A DNA stretch of 64,000 nt from Asterias amurensis (GCF_032118995.1 NC_092669.1:11146335-11210334); one strand, 5' to 3'; counted from the first letter of the stretch, positions 1 to 12,518 are shown. The notes: a model not told the origin generated them from the sequence alone. Numbers and translations are program-made.

Positions 1-134
1 TCACATGAGGTCACGTTGTGCACGACTTTTGTAGCTAATTACAAGACCTTTTATATGCACCAAATATCTTGTGTGTGGCATTTGTAGTTCTCAAGATATG
101 AACTCTCCAATTTTTAGCGTTTTTTTGAACGTAA

Positions 135-154
135 TGACGTCATCAATGACGTCA
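135..154. promoter_or_regulatory. Paired CRE/ATF palindromes, half-unit A (first of the series)
   Basis: Two perfect TGACGTCA octamers lie 12 bp apart (135-142 and 147-154). The pair recurs in half-unit A of every satellite unit, including the partial eleventh near 10900. TGACGTCA is the consensus site for CREB/ATF bZIP factors. Binding here is inference. Confidence 0.6.
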
Positions 155-279
155 TCATTCCAAAAATGTTGCTGTTTCGTCTACTCATTAAGATCAATAT
201 ATATGGTAAGTTTCAGGTTCATACAAGCTTTAGTTTTTGCGAAAATCGCGCGAGAACGTTCGAGGAGAAGAACACGCAG

Positions 280-490
280 AAAAAAAAAAAAAAAAAAAAA
301 AACAGAACAATAACAATAGTTGTTCGGCTTGTGGCCGAACACCTAAAAAAAAAAACAGAACAATAACAATAGTTGTTCGGCTTGTGGCCGAACACCTAAA
401 AAAAAAAAAACAGAACAATAACAATAGTTGTTCGGCTGGTGGCCGAACACCTAACAATAGTTGTTCGGCTGGTGGCCGAACACCTAAAAA
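280..490. repeat. A-rich hairpin minisatellite in unit 1
   Basis: A long A-run is followed by four copies of a ~45-bp repeat with the hairpin TGTTCGGC-loop-GCCGAACA, three of them carrying a leading ACAGAACAATAACAATAG segment. Copies are separated by A-runs of varying length. Copy number in this linker varies between units: four here, none in most, one in the units at 6345 and 7444, three in the unit at 9598, and seven at the array end. Confidence 0.9.
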
Positions 491-680
491 ACAAAAAACT
501 AGAAATTGAGAGTTTGTGTACAAACTCAGGGTGTTCGGGTGAATGGTCAAATGAGGTCACGTTGTGTACAACATTTGTAGAACATTACAAGAGGTTTCAT
601 GTAGTGAAAGAATCTTGTACGTAGCGTTTGTGGTTCTCAAGATATGAATTTTTCAATTATTTACCGTTTATTTAACGTAA

Positions 681-700
681 TGACGTCATCAATGACGTCA
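681..700. promoter_or_regulatory. Paired CRE/ATF palindromes, half-unit B (first of the series)
   Basis: This is the second TGACGTCA pair of the unit (681-688 and 693-700), again 12 bp apart. It recurs in half-unit B of all complete units. In the units starting at 6345 and 7444 the second octamer is changed to TGATGTCA. By reading, the array holds about 40 perfect octamers. Confidence 0.6.
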
Positions 701-1198
701 TCATTCCAAAAAAGTTGCGGGTTCATCTACTCATGAAGGTTCATGTTTATGATAAGTTTCAAGTTCATAGTAGTTTAACATTTTGTTCAAAATCGCACGA
801 AGAAAGATGAGGCGAATCCCAGCGTAGTGGAATTTGAATTACGCGCGCCTTCAACGGAGTCTGCATGTGTATACACAACCCGTAATGCCCACAGCCACGC
901 AGTGCTGTATTGTCGTAGAGCATGGATACAATGTAGGCCTACATGAACTACACGCACACACACCCACACACCCACAATACAATAGTAGCATTCACATACA
1001 TGAATGGCGATACTATCTGGTTTCTACGCGTAATGAATGGAGGTCAACACAAACGCGCGCTTTTACGACCAGAAGGCAAAATTCAACTGGCATTATGTTT
1101 GTGCAAAAGTTTGAGCAGGATAACTGATCTTCAAACTGATATTCAAATTTTGCGAATATGATATATAGTTCTTGAGATATGAACTTTTGAAATTTTGA

Positions 1199-1220
1199 AC
1201 TTCCGGTTTCAACCGGAAGT
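1199..1220. promoter_or_regulatory. Palindromic ETS-like site at the satellite unit boundary
   Basis: ACTTCCGGTT and AACCGGAAGT form 10-bp inverted arms around a 2-base centre. Each arm contains ACCGGAAGT, the classical ETS-family binding consensus. The palindrome recurs just before every unit start. One arm is damaged in some copies (TTCCTG near 3241, 7421 and 8541; TTCCGA near 4261). It could also act as a cruciform; function is not shown. Confidence 0.5.
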
Positions 1221-4200
1221 AAAACTCACATGAGGTCACGTTGTGCACGACTTTTGTAGCTAATTACAAGACCTTTTATATGCACCAAATATCTTGTGTG
1301 TGGCATTTGTAGTTCTCAAGATATGAACTCTCCAATTTTTAGCGTTTTTTTGAACGTAATGACGTCATCAATGACGTCATCATTCCAAAAATGTTGCTGT
1401 TTCGTCTACTCATTAAGATCAATATATATGGTAAGTTTCAGGTTCATACAAGCTTTAGTTTTTGCGAAAATCGCGCGAGAACGTTCGAGGAGAAGAACAC
1501 GCAGAAAAAAAAAAAAAAAAAAAAAAACAAAAAAAACTAGAAATTGAGAGTTTGTGTACAAACTCAGGGTGTTCGGGTGAATGGTCAAATGAGGTCACGT
1601 TGTGTACAACATTTGTAGAACATTACAAGAGGTTTCATGTAGTGAAAGAATCTTGTACGTAGCGTTTGTGGTTCTCAAGATGTGAATTTTTCAATTATTT
1701 ACCGTTTATTTAACGTAATGACGTCATCAATGACGTCATCATTCCAAAAAAGTTGCGGGTTCATCTACTCATGAAGGTTCATGTTTATGATAAGTTTCAA
1801 GTTCATAGTAGTTTAACATTTTGTTCAAAATCGCACGAAGAAAGATGAGGCGAATCCCAGCGTAGTGGAATTTGAATTACGCGCGCCTTCAACGGAGTCT
1901 GCATGTGTATACACAACCCGTAATGCCCACAGCCACGCAGTGCTGCTTTGTCGTAGAGCATGGATACAATGTAGGCCTATATGAACTACACGTACACACA
2001 CCCACACACCCACAATACAATAGTAGCATTCACATACATGAATGGCGATACTATCTGGTTTCTACGCGTAATGAATGGAGGTCAACACAAACGCGCGCTT
2101 TTACGACCAGAAGGCAAAATTCAACTGGCATTATGTTTGTGCAAAAGTTTGAGCAGGATAACTGATCTTCAAACTGATATTCAAATTTTGCGAATATGAT
2201 ATATAGTTCTTGAGATATGAACTTTTGAAATTTTGAACTTCCGGTTTCAACCGGAAGTAAAAGTCACATGAGGTCACGTTGTGCACGACTTTTGTAGCTA
2301 ATTACAAGACCTTTTATATGCACCAAATATCTTGTGTGTGGCATTTGTAGTTCTCAAGATATGAACTCTCCAATTTTTAGCGTTTTTTTTGAACGTAATG
2401 ACGTCATCAATGACGTCATCATTCCAAAAATGTTGCTGTTTCGTCTACTCATTAAGATCAATATATATGGTAAGTTTCAGGTTCATACAAGCTTTAGTTT
2501 TTGCGAAAATCGCGCGAGAACGTTCGAGGAGAAGAACACGCAGAAATGAGAGTTTGTGTACAAACTCAGGGTGTTCGGGTGAATGGTCAAATGAGGTCAC
2601 GTTGTGTACAACATTTGTAGAACATTACAAGAGGTTTCATGTAGTGAAAGAATCTTGTACGTAGCGTTTGTGGTTCTCAAGATATGAATTTTTCAATTAT
2701 TTACCGTTTATTTAACGTAATGACGTCATCAATGACGTCATCATTCCAAAAAAGTTGCGGGTTCATCTACTCATGAAGGTTCATGTTTATGATAAGTTTC
2801 AAGTTCATAGTAGTTTAACATTTTGTTCAAAATCGCACGAAGAAAGATGAGGCGAATCCCAGCGTAGTGGAATTTGAATTACGCGCGCCTTCAACGGAGT
2901 CTGCATGTGTATACACAACCCGTAATGCCCACAGCCACGCAGTGCTGTTTTGTCGTAGAGCATGGATACAATGTAGGCCTACATGAACTACACGCACACA
3001 CACCCACACACCCACAATACAATAGTAGCATTCACATACATGAATGGCGATACTATCTGGTTTCTACGCGTAATGAATGGAGGTCAACACAAACGCGCGC
3101 TTTTACGACCAGAAGGCAAAATTCAACTGGCATTATGTTTGTGCAAAAGTTTGAGCAGGATAACTGATCTTCAAACTGATATTCAAATTTTGCGAATATG
3201 ATATATAGTTCTTGAGATATGAACTTTTGAAATTTTGAACTTCCTGTTTCAACCGGAAGTAAAAGTCACATGAGGTCACGTTGTGCACGACTTTTGTAGC
3301 TAATTACAAGACCTTTTATATGCACCAAATATCTTGTGTGTGGCATTTGTAGTTCTCAAGATATGAACTCTCCAATTTTTAGCGTTTTTTTGAACGTAAT
3401 GACGTCATCAATGACGTCATCATTCCAAAAATGTTGCTGTTTCGTCTACTCATTAAGATCAATATATATGGTAAGTTTCAGGTTCATACAAGCTTTAGTT
3501 TTTGCGAAAATCGCGCGAGAACGTTCGAGGAGAAGAACACGCAGAAAAAAAAAAAAAACTAGAAATTGAGAGTTTGTGTACAAACTCAGGGTGTTCGGGT
3601 GAAAGGTCAAATGAGGTCACGTTGTGTACAACATTTGTAGAACATTACAAGAGGTTTCATGTAGTGAAAGAATCTTGTACGTAGCGTTTGTGGTTCTCAA
3701 GATATGAATTTTTCAATTGTTTACCGTTTATTTAACGTAATGACGTCATCGATGACGTCATCATTCCAAAAAAGTTGCGGGTTCATCTACTCATGAAGGT
3801 TCATGTTTATGATAAGTTTCAAGTTCATAGTAGTTTAACATTTTGTTCAAAATCGCACGAAGAAAGATGAGGCGAATCCTAGCGTAGTGGAATTTGAATT
3901 ACGCGCGCCTTCAACGGAGTTTGCATGTGTATACACAACCCGTAATGCCCACAGCCACGCAGTGCTGTTTTGTCATAGAGCATGGATACAATGTAGGCCT
4001 ACATGAACTACACGCACACACACCCACACACCCACAATACAATAGTAGCATTCACATACATGAATGGCGATACTATCTGGTTTCTACGCGTAATGAATGG
4101 AGGTCAACACAAACGCGCGCTTTTACGACCAGAAGGCAAAATTCAACTGGCATTATGTTTGTGCAACAGTTTGAGCAGGATAACTGATCTTCAAACTGAT

Positions 4201-6344
4201 ATTCAAATTTTGCGAATATGATATATAGTTCTTGAGATATGAACTTTTGAAATTTTGAACTTCCGATTTCAACCGGAAGTAAAAGTCACATGAGGTCACG
4301 TTGTGCACGACTTTTGTAGCTAATTACAAGACCTTTTATATGCACCAAATATCTTGTATGTGGCATTTGTAGTTCTCAAGATATGAACTCTCCAATTTTT
4401 AGCGTTTTTTTGAACGTAATGACGTCATCAATGACGTCATCATTCCAAAAATGTTGCTGTTTCGTCTACTCATTAAGATCAATATATATGGTAAGTTTCA
4501 GGTTCATACAAGCTTTAGTTTTTGCGAAAATCGCGCGAGAACGTTCGAGGAGAAGAACACGCAGAAAAAAAAAAAAAAAAAAAAACAGAACAATAACTAG
4601 AAATTGAGAGTTTGTGTACAAACTCAGGGTGTTCGGGTGAATGGTCAAATGAGGTCACGTTGTGTACAACATTTGTAGAACATTACAAGAGGTTTCATGT
4701 AGTGAAAGAATCTTGTACGTAGCGTTTGTGGTTCTCAAGATATGAATTTTTCAATTATTTACCGTTTATTTAACGTAATGACGTCATCGATGACGTCATC
4801 ATTCCAAAAAAGTTGCGGGTTCATCTACTCATGAAGGTTCATGTTTATGATAAGTTTCAAGTTCATAGTAGTTTAACATTTTGTTCAAAATCGCACGAAG
4901 AAAGATGAGGCGAATCCCAGCGTAGTGGAATTTGAATTACGCGCGCCTTCAACGGAGTCTGCATGTGTATACACAACCCGTAATGCCCACAGCCACGCAG
5001 TGCTGTTTTGTCGTAGAGCATGGATACAATGTAGGCCTACATGAACTACACGCACACACACCCACACACCCACAATACAATAGTAGCATTCACATACATG
5101 AATGGCGATACTATCTGGTTTCTACGCGTAATGAATGGAGGTCAACACAAACGCGCGCTTTTACGACCAGAAGGCAAAATTCAACTGGCATTATGTTTGT
5201 GCAAAAGTTTGAGCAGGATAACTGATCTTCAAACTGATATTCAAATTTTGCGAATATGATATATAGTTCTTGAGATATGAACTTTTGAAATTTTGAACTT
5301 CCGGTTTCAACCGGAAGTAAAAGTCACATGAGGTCACGTTGTGCACGACTTTTGTAGCTAATTACAAGACCTTTTATATGCACCAAATATCTTGTGTGTG
5401 GCATTTGTAGTTCTCAAGATATGGACTCTCCAATTTCTAGCGTTTTTTTGAACGTAATGACGTCATCAATGACGTCATCATTCCAAAAATGTTGCTGTTT
5501 CGTCTACTCATTAAGATCAATATATATGGTAAGTTTCAGGTTCATACAAGCTTTAGTTTTTGCGAAAATCGCGCGAGAACGTTCGAGGAGAAGAACACGC
5601 AGAAAAAAAAAAAAAAACTAGAAATTGAGAGTTTGTGTACAAACTCAGGGTGTTCGGGTGAATGGTCAAATGAGGTCACGTTGTGTACAACATTTGTAGA
5701 ACATTACAAGAGGTTTCATGTAGTGAAAGAATCTTGTACGTAGCGTTTGTGGTTCTCAAGATATGAATGTTTCAATTATTTACCGTTTATTTAACGTAAT
5801 GACGTCATCAATGACGTCATCATTCCAAAAAAGTTGCGGGTTCATCTACTCATGAAGGTTCATGTTTATGATAAGTTTCAAGTTCATAGTAGTTTAACAT
5901 TTTGTTCAAAATCGCACGAAGAAAGATGAGGCGAATCCCAGCGTAGTGGAATTTGAATTACGCGCGCCTTCAACGGAGTCTGCATGTGTATACACAACCC
6001 GTAATGCCCACAGCCACGCAGTGCTGTTTTGTCGTAGAGCATGGATACAATGTAGGCCTACATGAACTACACGCACACACACCCACACACCCACAATACA
6101 ATAGTAGCATTCACATACATGAATGGCGATACTATCTGGTTTCTACGCGTAATGAATGGAGGTCAACACAAACGCGCGCTTTTACGACCAGAAGGCAAAA
6201 TTCAACTGGCATTATGTTTGTGCAAAAGTTTGAGCAGGATAACTGATCTTCAAACTGATATTCAAATTTTGCGAATATGATATATAGTTCTTGAGATATG
6301 AACTTTTGAAATTTTGAACTTCCGGTTTCAACCGGAAGTAAAAG

Positions 6345-7722
6345 TCACATGAGGTCACGTTGTGCACGACTTTTGTAGCTAATTACAAGACCTTTTATAT
6401 GCACCAAATATCTTGTGTGTGGCATTTGTAGTTCTCAAGATATGAACTCTCCAATTTTTAGCGTTTTTTTGAACGTAATGACGTCATCAATGACGTCATC
6501 ATTCCAAAAATGTTGCTGTTTCGTCTACTCATTAAGATCAATATATATGGTAAGTTTCAGGTTCATACAAGCTTTAGTTTTTGCGAAAATCGCGCGAGAA
6601 CGTTCGAGGAGAAGAACACGCAGAAAAAAAAAAAAAAAAAACAGAACAATAACAATAGTTGTTCGGCTTGTGGCCGAACACCTAACTAGAAATTGAGAGT
6701 TTGTGTACAAACTCAGGGTGTTCGGGTGAATGGTCAAATGAGGTCACGTTGTGTACAACATTTGTAGAACATTACAAGAGGTTTCATGTAGTGAAAGAAT
6801 CTTGTACGTAGCGTTTGTGGTTCTCAAGATATGAATTTTTCAATTATTTACCGTTTATTTAACTTAATGACGTCATCGATGATGTCATCATTCCAAAAAA
6901 AGTTTTGGTTTCGTCTGCACACTAAGGTTTATGTTCATGGTAAGTTTCAAGTTCATACAAGCGTTAGTTTTGTTCAACAAGTTCATAGTAGTTTAACATT
7001 TTGTTTAAAATCGCACGAAGAAAGATGAGGCGAATCCCAGCGTAGTGGAATTTGAATTACGCGCGCCTTCAACGGAGTCTGCATGTGTATACACAACCCG
7101 TAATGCCCACAGCCACGCAGTGCTGTTTTGTCGTAGAGCATGGATACAATGTAGGCCTACATGAACTACACGCACACACACCCACACACCCACAATACAA
7201 TAGTAGCATTCACATACATGAATGGCGATACTATCTGGTTTCTACGCGTAATGAATGGAGGTCAACACAAACGCGCGCTTTTACGACCAGAAGGCAAAAT
7301 TCAACTGGCATTATGTTTGTGCAAAAGTTTGAGCAGGATAACTGATCTTCAAACTGATATTCAAATTTTGCGAATATGATATATAGTTCTTGAGATATGA
7401 ACTTTTGAAATTTTGAACTTCCTGTTTCAACCGGAAGTAAAAGTCACATGAGGTCACGTTGTGCACGACTTTTGTAGCTAATTACAAGACCTTTTATATG
7501 CACCAAATATCTTGTGTGTGGCATTTGTAGTTCTCAAGATATGAACTCTCCAATTTTTAGCGTTTTTTTGAACGTAATGACGTCATCAATGACGTCATCA
7601 TTCCAAAAATGTTGCTGTTTCGTCTACTCATTAAGATCAATATATATGGTAAGTTTCAGGTTCATACAAGCTTTAGTTTTTGCGAAAATCGCGCGAGAAC
7701 GTTCGAGGAGAAGAACACGCAG

Positions 7723-7765
<43 letters not shown>

Positions 7766-8566
7766 AGAACAATAACAATAGTTGTTCGGCTGGTTGCCGA
7801 ACACCTAACTAGAAATTGAGAGTTTGTGTACAAACTCAGGGTGTTCGGGTGAATGGTCAAATGAGGTCACGTTGTGTACAACATTTGTAGAACATTACAA
7901 GAGGTTTCATGTAGTGAAAGAATCTTGTACGTAGCGTTTGTGGTTCTCAAGATATGAATTTTTCAATTATTTACCGTTTATTTAACTTAATGACGTCATC
8001 GATGATGTCATCATTCCAAAAAAAGTTTTGGTTTCGTCTGCACACTAAGGTTTATGTTCATGGTAAGTTTCAAGTTCATACAAGCGTTAGTTTTGTTCAA
8101 CAAGTTCATAGTAGTTTAACATTTTGTTCAAAATCGCACGAAGAAAGATGAGGCGAATCCCAGCGTAGTGGAATTTGAATTACGCGCGCCTTCAACGGAG
8201 TCTGCATGTGTATACACAACCCGTAATGCCCACAGCCACGCAGTGCTGTTTTGTCGTAGAGCGTGGATACAATGTAGGCCTACATGAACTACACGCACAC
8301 ACACCCACACACCCACAATACAATAGTAGCATTCACATACATGAATGGCGATACTATCTGGTTTCTACGCGTAATGAATGGAGGTCAACACAAACGCGCG
8401 CTTTTACGACCAGAAGGCAAAATTCAACTGGCATTATGTTTGTGCAAAAGTTTGAGCAGGATAACTGATCTTCAAACTGATATTCAAATTTTGCGAATAT
8501 GATATATAGTTCTTGAGATATGAACTTTTGAAATTTTGAACTTCCTGTTTCAACCGGAAGTAAAAG
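6345..8566. repeat. Two adjacent satellite units with a variant half-unit B
   Basis: The units starting at 6345 and 7444 share a different half-unit B (about 6858-7000 and 7981-8120). It reads AAGTTTTGGTTTCGTCTGCAC in place of AAGTTGCGGGTTCATCTAC and has an extra ~40 bp that resembles half-unit A. The flanking sequence matches the other units. Both also carry exactly one hairpin repeat. They therefore look like a local duplication or conversion tract. Confidence 0.85.
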
Positions 8567-9875
8567 TCACATGAGGTCACGTTGTGCACGACTTTTGTAG
8601 CTAATTACAAGACCTTTTATATGCACCAAATATCTTGTGTGTGGCATTTGTAGTTCTCAAGATATGAACTCTCCAATTTTTAGCGTTTTTATGAACGTAA
8701 TGACGTCATCAATGACGTCATCATTCCAAAAATGTTGCTGTTTCGTCTACTCATTAAGATCAATATATATGGTAAGTTTCAGGTTCATACAAGCTTTAGT
8801 TTTTGCGAAAATCGCGCGAGAACGTTCGAGGAGAAGAACACGCAGAAAAAAAAAAAAAAAAAAAAAAAAACTAGAAATTGAGAGTTTGTGTACAAACTCA
8901 GGGTGTTCGGGTGAATGGTCAAATGAGGTCACGTTGTGTACAAAATTTGTAGAACATTACAAGAGGTTTCATGTAGTGAAAGAATCTTGTACGTAGCGTT
9001 TGTGGTTCTCAAGATATGAATTTTTCAATTATTTACCGTTTATTTAACGTAATGACGTCATCAATGACGTCATCATTCCAAAAAAGTTGCGGGTTCATCT
9101 ACTCATGAAGGTTCATGTTTATGATAAGTTCCAAGTTCATAGTAGTTTAACATTTTGTTCAAAATCGCACGAAGAAAGATGAGGCGAATCCCAGCGTAGT
9201 GGAATTTGAATTACGCGCGCCTTCAACGGAGTCTGCATGTGTATACACAACCCGTAATGCCCACAGCCACGCAGTGCTGTTTTGTCGTAGAGCATGGATA
9301 CAATGTAGGCCTACATGAACTACACGCACACACACCCACACACCCACAATACAATAGTAGCATTCACATACATGAATGGCGATACTATCTGGTTTCTACG
9401 CGTAATGAATGGAGGTCAACACAAACGCGCGCTTTTACGACCAGAAGGCAAGATTCAACTGCCATAATGTTTGTGCAAAAGTTTGAGCAGGATAACTGAT
9501 CTTCAAACTGATATTCAAATTTTGCGAATATGATATATAGTTCTTGAGATATGAACTTTTGAAATTTTGTACTTCCGGTTTCAACCGGAAGTAAAAGTCA
9601 CATGAGGTCACGTTGTGCACGACTTTTGTAGCTAATTACAAGACCTTTTATATGCACCAAATATCTTGTGTGTGGCATTTGTAGTTCTCAAGATATGAAC
9701 TCTCCAATTTTTAGCGTTTTTTTGAACGTAATGACGTCATCAATGACGTCATCATTCCAAAAATGTTGCTGTTTCGTCTACTCATTAAGATCAATATATA
9801 TGGTAAGTTTCAGGTTCATACAAGCTTTAGTTTTTGCGAAAATCGCGCGAGAACGTTCGAGGAGAAGAACACGCA

Positions 9876-10036
9876 GAAAAAAAAAAAAAAAAAAAAACAG
9901 AACAATAACAATAGTTGTTCGGCTTGTGGCCGAACACCTAAAAAAAAAAAAAAAAAAACAGAACAATAACAATAGTTGTTCGGCTGGTGGCCGAACACCT
10001 AACAATAGTTGTTCGGCTGGTGGCCGAACACCTAAC
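9876..10036. repeat. A-rich hairpin minisatellite in unit 10
   Basis: An A-run is followed by three copies of the TGTTCGGC/GCCGAACA hairpin repeat, the last two without an intervening A-run, as in the last two copies of unit 1. The linker then rejoins CTAGAAATTGAGAG as in other units. Confidence 0.85.
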
Positions 10037-11045
10037 AAAAACTAGAAATTGAGAGTTTGTGTACAAACTCAGGGTGTTCGGGTGAATGGTCAAATGAGGT
10101 CACGTTGTGTACAACATTTGTAGAACATTACAAGAGGTTTCATGTAGTGAAAGAATCTTGTACGTAGCGTTTGTGGTTCTCAAGATATGAATTTTTCAAT
10201 TATTTACCGTTTATTTAACGTAATGACGTCATCAATGACGTCATCATTCCAAAAAAGTTGCGGGTTCATCTACTCATGAAGGTTCATGTTTATGATAAGT
10301 TTCAAGTTCATAGTAGTTTAACATTTTGTTCAAAATCGCACGAAGAAAGATGAGGCGAATCCCAGCGTAGTGGAATTTGAATTACGCGCGCCTTCAACGG
10401 AGTCTGCATGTGTATACACAACCCGTAATGCCCACAGCCACGCAGTGCTGTTTTGTCGTAGAGCATGGATACAATGTAGGCCTACATGAACTACACGCAC
10501 ACACACCCACACACCCACAATACAATAGTAGCATTCACATACATGAATGGCTATACTATCTGGTTTCTACGCGTAATGAATGGAGGTCAACACAAACGCG
10601 CGCTTTTACGACCAGAAGGCAAAATTCAACTGGCATTATGTTTGTGCAAAAGTTTGAGCAGGATGACTGATCTTCAAACTGATATTCAAATTTTGCGAAT
10701 ATGATATATAGTTCTTGAGATATGAACTTTTGAAATTTTGAACTTCCGGTTTCAACCGGAAGTAAAAGTCACATGAGGTCACGTTGTGCACGACTTTTGT
10801 AGCTAATTACAAGACCTTTTATATGCACCAAATATCTTGTGTGTGGCATTTGTAGTTCTCAAGATATGAACTCTCCAATTTTTAGCGGTTTTTTGAACGT
10901 AATGACGTCATCAATGACGTCATCATTCCAAAAATGTTGCTGTTTCGTCTACTCATTAAGATCAATATATATGGTAAGTTTCAGGTTCATACAAGCTTTA
11001 GTTTTTGCGAAAATCGCGCGAGAACGTTCGAGGAGAAGAACACGC

Positions 11046-11540
11046 AGAAAAAAAAAAAAAAAAAAAAAAAAACAGAACAATAACAATAGTTGTTCGGCTG
11101 GTGGCCGAACACCTAAAAAAACAGAACAATAACAATAGTTGTTCGGCTGGTGGCCGAACACCTAAAAAACAGAACAATAACAATAGTTGTTCGGCTGGTG
11201 GCCGAACACCTAAAAAAAAAAGAAAAACAGAACAATAACAATAGTTGTTCGGCTGGTGGCCGAACACCTAAAAAAAACAGAACAATAACAATAGTTGTTC
11301 GGCTTGTGGCCGAACACCTAAAAAAAAAAAAAAACAGAACAATAACAATAGTTGTTCGGCTGGTGGCCGAACACCTAAAAAAAAAACCGAACAAAAACAA
11401 GAGGTCTTCGGACTCGAGTCCGAACACCTAAAAAAAAAAAAAACAGAACAATAACAATAGTTGTTCGGCTGGTGGCCGAACACCTAAAAAAAAAACCGAA
11501 CAAAAACAAGAGGTCTTCGGACTCGAGTCCGAACACCTAA
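11046..11540. repeat. Expanded hairpin minisatellite at the array end, with a second palindrome type
   Basis: Seven copies of the TGTTCGGC/GCCGAACA hairpin repeat are separated by A-runs. Two copies of a different repeat, AACCGAACAAAAACAAGAGG followed by the perfect 18-bp palindrome TTCGGACTCGAGTCCGAA, are interspersed (near 11390-11425 and 11496-11535). Both types end in GAACACCTAA. The satellite unit does not resume afterwards. Confidence 0.9.
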
Positions 11541-11544
11541 TAAC

Positions 11545-11676
11545 AACCATAAATGTAGTAAAAATCAACCATAAATGTAAAAACCCATCAACCATAAATG
11601 TTATTAAAATCAACCATAAATGTAATAACCCAATCAACCATAAATGTAATAAAAATCAACCATAAATGTAATAAAA
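11545..11676. repeat. AT-rich minisatellite, ~22 bp unit
   Basis: Six copies of AACCATAAATGTA are spaced 20-24 bp apart with AATCAACC-type linkers, directly next to the satellite array. Confidence 0.85.
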
Positions 11677-12354
11677 ACCGTGACTCAAGTGAAACGAGTA
11701 AGACATTCCCTTCCTTAGCAAAACAATTTTTTTAATTTTTTTTATTGTACCAAAAGATAGGTATATGACCATAGCCTATGGACACCCCAATTCCCACACA
11801 GAGGTCTTGTAATCTCATTATAAAATAATTATAAGTGGTCCAGGCATGGTTAAATACCCTATGCCCGTTGGCCATCGATTACATACACTTGTTTGCTCCC
11901 CAGCCTCCTTTTGGCCGCCGCCAGAAATACTTTCAAATTTCCCGCACATGACAAGTTTACACAACAATAATTGGCCGGAGACTAAGAGCAACTATAAATA
12001 TAAATATTAATAGTAAACTTGCGGGTACAACCATGGCCGGAGACTGTTTGAGCAAACCTGTGGCTTGGCAATAATTTACGCTATATGTACCCCCCCCCAG
12101 CTCCATTAAAACCCAACCATCCGACCTCCCAAGTCATAAAACAGATCGTTGCGTAAGAACTAATATAACGCCTTGCACTCCTCATACATATAACATACCG
12201 GCATTTAATTTTACGTAGTAATTACTATTACAGATATGACATCTCACACGTTATGAGAAAGTACAACAGCTTACTTGGAAGCACGTCATGGAAGACGTAT
12301 GCTGTTCCTCACCACACTAAACGCATCTAAACGCATCGAAAACCATCTAAACGC
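11677..12354. other. Intergenic, no gene seen
   Basis: AT-rich single-copy-looking DNA. I see no exon-like open frame, RNA gene or inverted repeat here. Confidence 0.5.
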
Positions 12355-12518
12355 ACACAACTTCGTGTGACAAGGGTGTTTTTTCTTTCATTACTATCTC
12401 GCAAGTTCGATGACCGATTGAGCTCAAATTTTCACAGGTTTGTTATTTTATGGATATGTTGAGATACACCAACTGTGAAGGCTGGTCTTTGACAATTACC
12501 AATAGTGTCCAGTGTCTT
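12355..12518. mobile_element. Fragment of TTAA element family A
   Basis: Matches the right half of family A: AACTTCGTGTGACAAGGGTG, then the TTTTCACAGGTTTGTTATTT block, ending in the terminal repeat ATTACCAATAGTGTCCAGTG. The left half is missing. A second family A end (ACAATTACCAATAGTGTCC) follows at about 12750-12780. Confidence 0.75.

Larger units (their letters stand above)
1..11540. repeat. Tandem satellite array, ~1.0-1.2 kb unit, 10 full copies plus a partial one
   Basis: Units start at the motif TCACATGAGGTCACGTTGTG at 1, 1226, 2264, 3266, 4286, 5324, 6345, 7444, 8567, 9598 and 10769. The lengths are 1225, 1038, 1002, 1020, 1038, 1021, 1099, 1123, 1031 and 1171 bp. Outside the A-rich linker, copies differ by scattered single bases. 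Length varies almost only through the A-run and the hairpin repeats placed after GAACACGCAG. Each unit contains half-unit A (first ~290 bp), an A-rich linker, a diverged half-unit B (~240 bp), a ~400 bp spacer with a CA-rich stretch, and a boundary palindrome. The eleventh unit stops after half-unit A and passes into hairpin repeats. The array continues past the left edge of the window. Conserved reading frames in the units lack ATG starts, so I do not treat them as genes. Confidence 0.97.

Noticed and set aside
71..550. Lysine- and phenylalanine-rich frames through the A-runs
   Set aside because: These are translations of poly(A) linkers and hairpin repeats, and their length follows the A-run.
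787..1161. Open frames of 62, 97 and 72 codons repeated in every satellite unit as a possible multicopy gene
   Set aside because: The 62- and 97-codon frames open with GTG or TTG rather than ATG, they overlap on both strands, and they persist simply because the DNA units are nearly identical. No splice or domain evidence.
1..11540. CRISPR-like repeat array
   Set aside because: The unit is about 1 kb with no short repeat/unique spacer pattern, and the host is an animal.
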